Source of the DNA: an uncultured Bacteroidota bacterium
GTDB lineage: Bacteria > Bacteroidota > Ignavibacteria > UBA10030 > UBA8401
Length of the DNA: 7,889 bases
NCBI GenBank assembly: GCA_937920105.1
Contig: CALETH010000102.1
Location: 1 to 7,889 of the forward strand
Direction: 5' to 3'
This document shows positions 7,486 through 7,889 of this stretch, piece by piece. Under the pieces are notes generated by a model that had not been told where the DNA came from, made no database searches, and saw only the letters and a list, made by a program, of their open reading frames with translations. The position numbers and the translations under genes were made by a program. Numbering within the stretch: the stretch's first letter is position 1; the number at the start of each line of letters is the position of its first letter.

Positions 7486-7496
7486 GACACAATGTC
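7486..7496. promoter_or_regulatory. Inverted repeat GACA-CAA-TGTC, possible operator
   Basis: A perfect 4-base inverted repeat with a 3-base centre, directly downstream of the candidate -10 box and 26 bases before the methyltransferase ATG. HTH-fused cytosine methyltransferases such as M.SsoII and M.EcoRII bind inverted repeats in their own promoter region, so the position suits autoregulation. The short arms limit confidence. Confidence 0.35.
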
Positions 7497-7511
7497 AAAA
7501 ATATTCCCCAT

Positions 7512-7516
7512 AAAGG
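7512..7516 (+). promoter_or_regulatory. Shine-Dalgarno sequence of the methyltransferase gene
   Basis: AAAGG lies six bases before the ATG at 7523. An in-frame TAA at 7511-7513 overlaps it, so no upstream start in the same frame is available and the start is well fixed. Confidence 0.7.
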
Positions 7517-7522
7517 TCCCCC

Positions 7523-7889
7523 ATGCAATCTATCCAACATACAGAATTTTCTAAACTCAGAAGACAGTCAGGACTGCCACTTGAGAAATTAGAGGGAATC
7601 CTTGGATATTCGCTCAGAACCCTAACGCGCTATGAAAAAGGAGAGACATTACCTAAACCTCCTATTCTTGATGCATTGCGTCGCATAGTTGAAATAAACC
7701 CTAAATCAAAATCTGGCCATTCGTTTAAATTCATTGATTTGTTTGCTGGAATTGGCGGGCTTCGTCGTGGGTTTGACGAACTTGGTGGTAAATGTGTTTT
7801 TACATCCGAATGGAATTCATATGCACAACAAACCTACTTAGCTAATTACAGAGATGCCGAAGGTCACGTTATGGCCGGAGACATCACGC
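7523..7889 (+). CDS. dcm: HTH-fused Dcm-type DNA (cytosine-5) methyltransferase, 5' part only
   Basis: The gene encodes the start (122 full codons) of an enzyme that transfers a methyl group from S-adenosylmethionine to carbon 5 of cytosine in a specific DNA sequence. Residues about 8-57 form an XRE-like helix-turn-helix (KLEGILGYSLRTLTRYEKGE around 22-41). Motif I, the AdoMet-binding loop, is FIDLFAGIGGLRRGF (70-84). Motif II is VFTSEWN (92-98), with Glu96 as the likely ribose contact. The LFAGIGG and FTSEWN wording closely matches E. coli Dcm and M.EcoRII. The catalytic PCQ motif and the target recognition domain lie beyond the window, so specificity cannot be read. Composition (about 42% G+C) differs from the neighbouring operon, and the gene diverges from it. 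It could be half of a restriction-modification pair or a solitary methyltransferase. The HTH probably lets it regulate its own promoter or that of a restriction gene; that is inferred from relatives. Confidence 0.93.
   Translation, partial: MQSIQHTEFSKLRRQSGLPLEKLEGILGYSLRTLTRYEKGETLPKPPILDALRRIVEINPKSKSGHSFKFIDLFAGIGGLRRGFDELGGKCVFTSEWNSYAQQTYLANYRDAEGHVMAGDIT

Larger units (their letters stand above)
7361..7522. other. Junction and intergenic stretch between truncated glycosyltransferase and methyltransferase
   Basis: These 162 bases (59 G+C, 36%) lie between the point where glycosyltransferase similarity ends and the methyltransferase ATG. I recognise no protein in any frame. The left 20 to 30 bases are AT-rich like the operon; from about 7388, starting with AAGCTTGGGCGAG, the composition shifts toward that of the methyltransferase side. 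The stretch contains two short inverted repeats, a weak promoter candidate and an 8-base direct repeat, listed separately. No insertion-sequence ends, tRNA end or clear target duplication were seen. Confidence 0.6.

Overview
The window looks like two different pieces of DNA joined near position 7360. Positions 1 to about 7360 are AT-rich (82 G+C in four hand-counted 60-base lines, about 34%) and hold one tightly packed minus-strand operon. The large surface protease in it has features of type IX secretion (T9SS) organisms: a gingipain-family C25 peptidase domain, a PorU-like N-terminal region and a C-terminal PNPF-type module. This points to the Bacteroidota/Chlorobiota group, with Ignavibacteria or Kapabacteria-like lineages the most likely. 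That placement is inferred from domain style and base composition; no rRNA or marker gene is present.

The operon is read right to left. It holds the 3' part of a GT4 glycosyltransferase (6908 to about 7360), a complete GT4 glycosyltransferase (5830-6939), a WecB/TagA/CpsF-family (GT26) glycosyltransferase (5078-5833), and a very large PorU-like C25 peptidase whose 3' end lies beyond position 1 (1-5081, 1693 codons visible). The two GT4 frames overlap by 32 bases. The next two junctions are both 4-base ATGA overlaps in the same TTATGAAA context, so the last three genes look translationally coupled. Assembly of a surface glycan on a lipid carrier (GT4 plus GT26 enzymes) is therefore coupled to a secreted protease related to the T9SS sortase. 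In known T9SS bacteria the sortase attaches cargo to a surface lipopolysaccharide, so the arrangement makes biological sense, but a direct link is inference.

The peptidase is a mosaic: signal peptide, prodomain-like region, PorU-like beta domain, C25 catalytic domain with His808 and Cys839, a CARDB-like domain, a fibronectin-like domain, a convincing ILEI/FAM3-like domain, another beta-sandwich, a second CARDB-like domain and the start of a PNPF module.

Right of about 7360 the glycosyltransferase homology stops abruptly. A 162-base intergenic stretch follows (36% G+C), then the 5' part of a plus-strand, HTH-fused, Dcm-type DNA cytosine-5 methyltransferase (7523 to beyond 7889; about 42% G+C). 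Upstream of it are a Shine-Dalgarno sequence and two short inverted repeats that could be operators. The simplest readings are insertion of a restriction-modification or solitary methyltransferase module into a glycan locus, or a chimeric assembly. No RNA genes, CRISPR arrays, recognisable insertion sequences or terminators were seen, and no gene-free stretch exceeds 300 bases.
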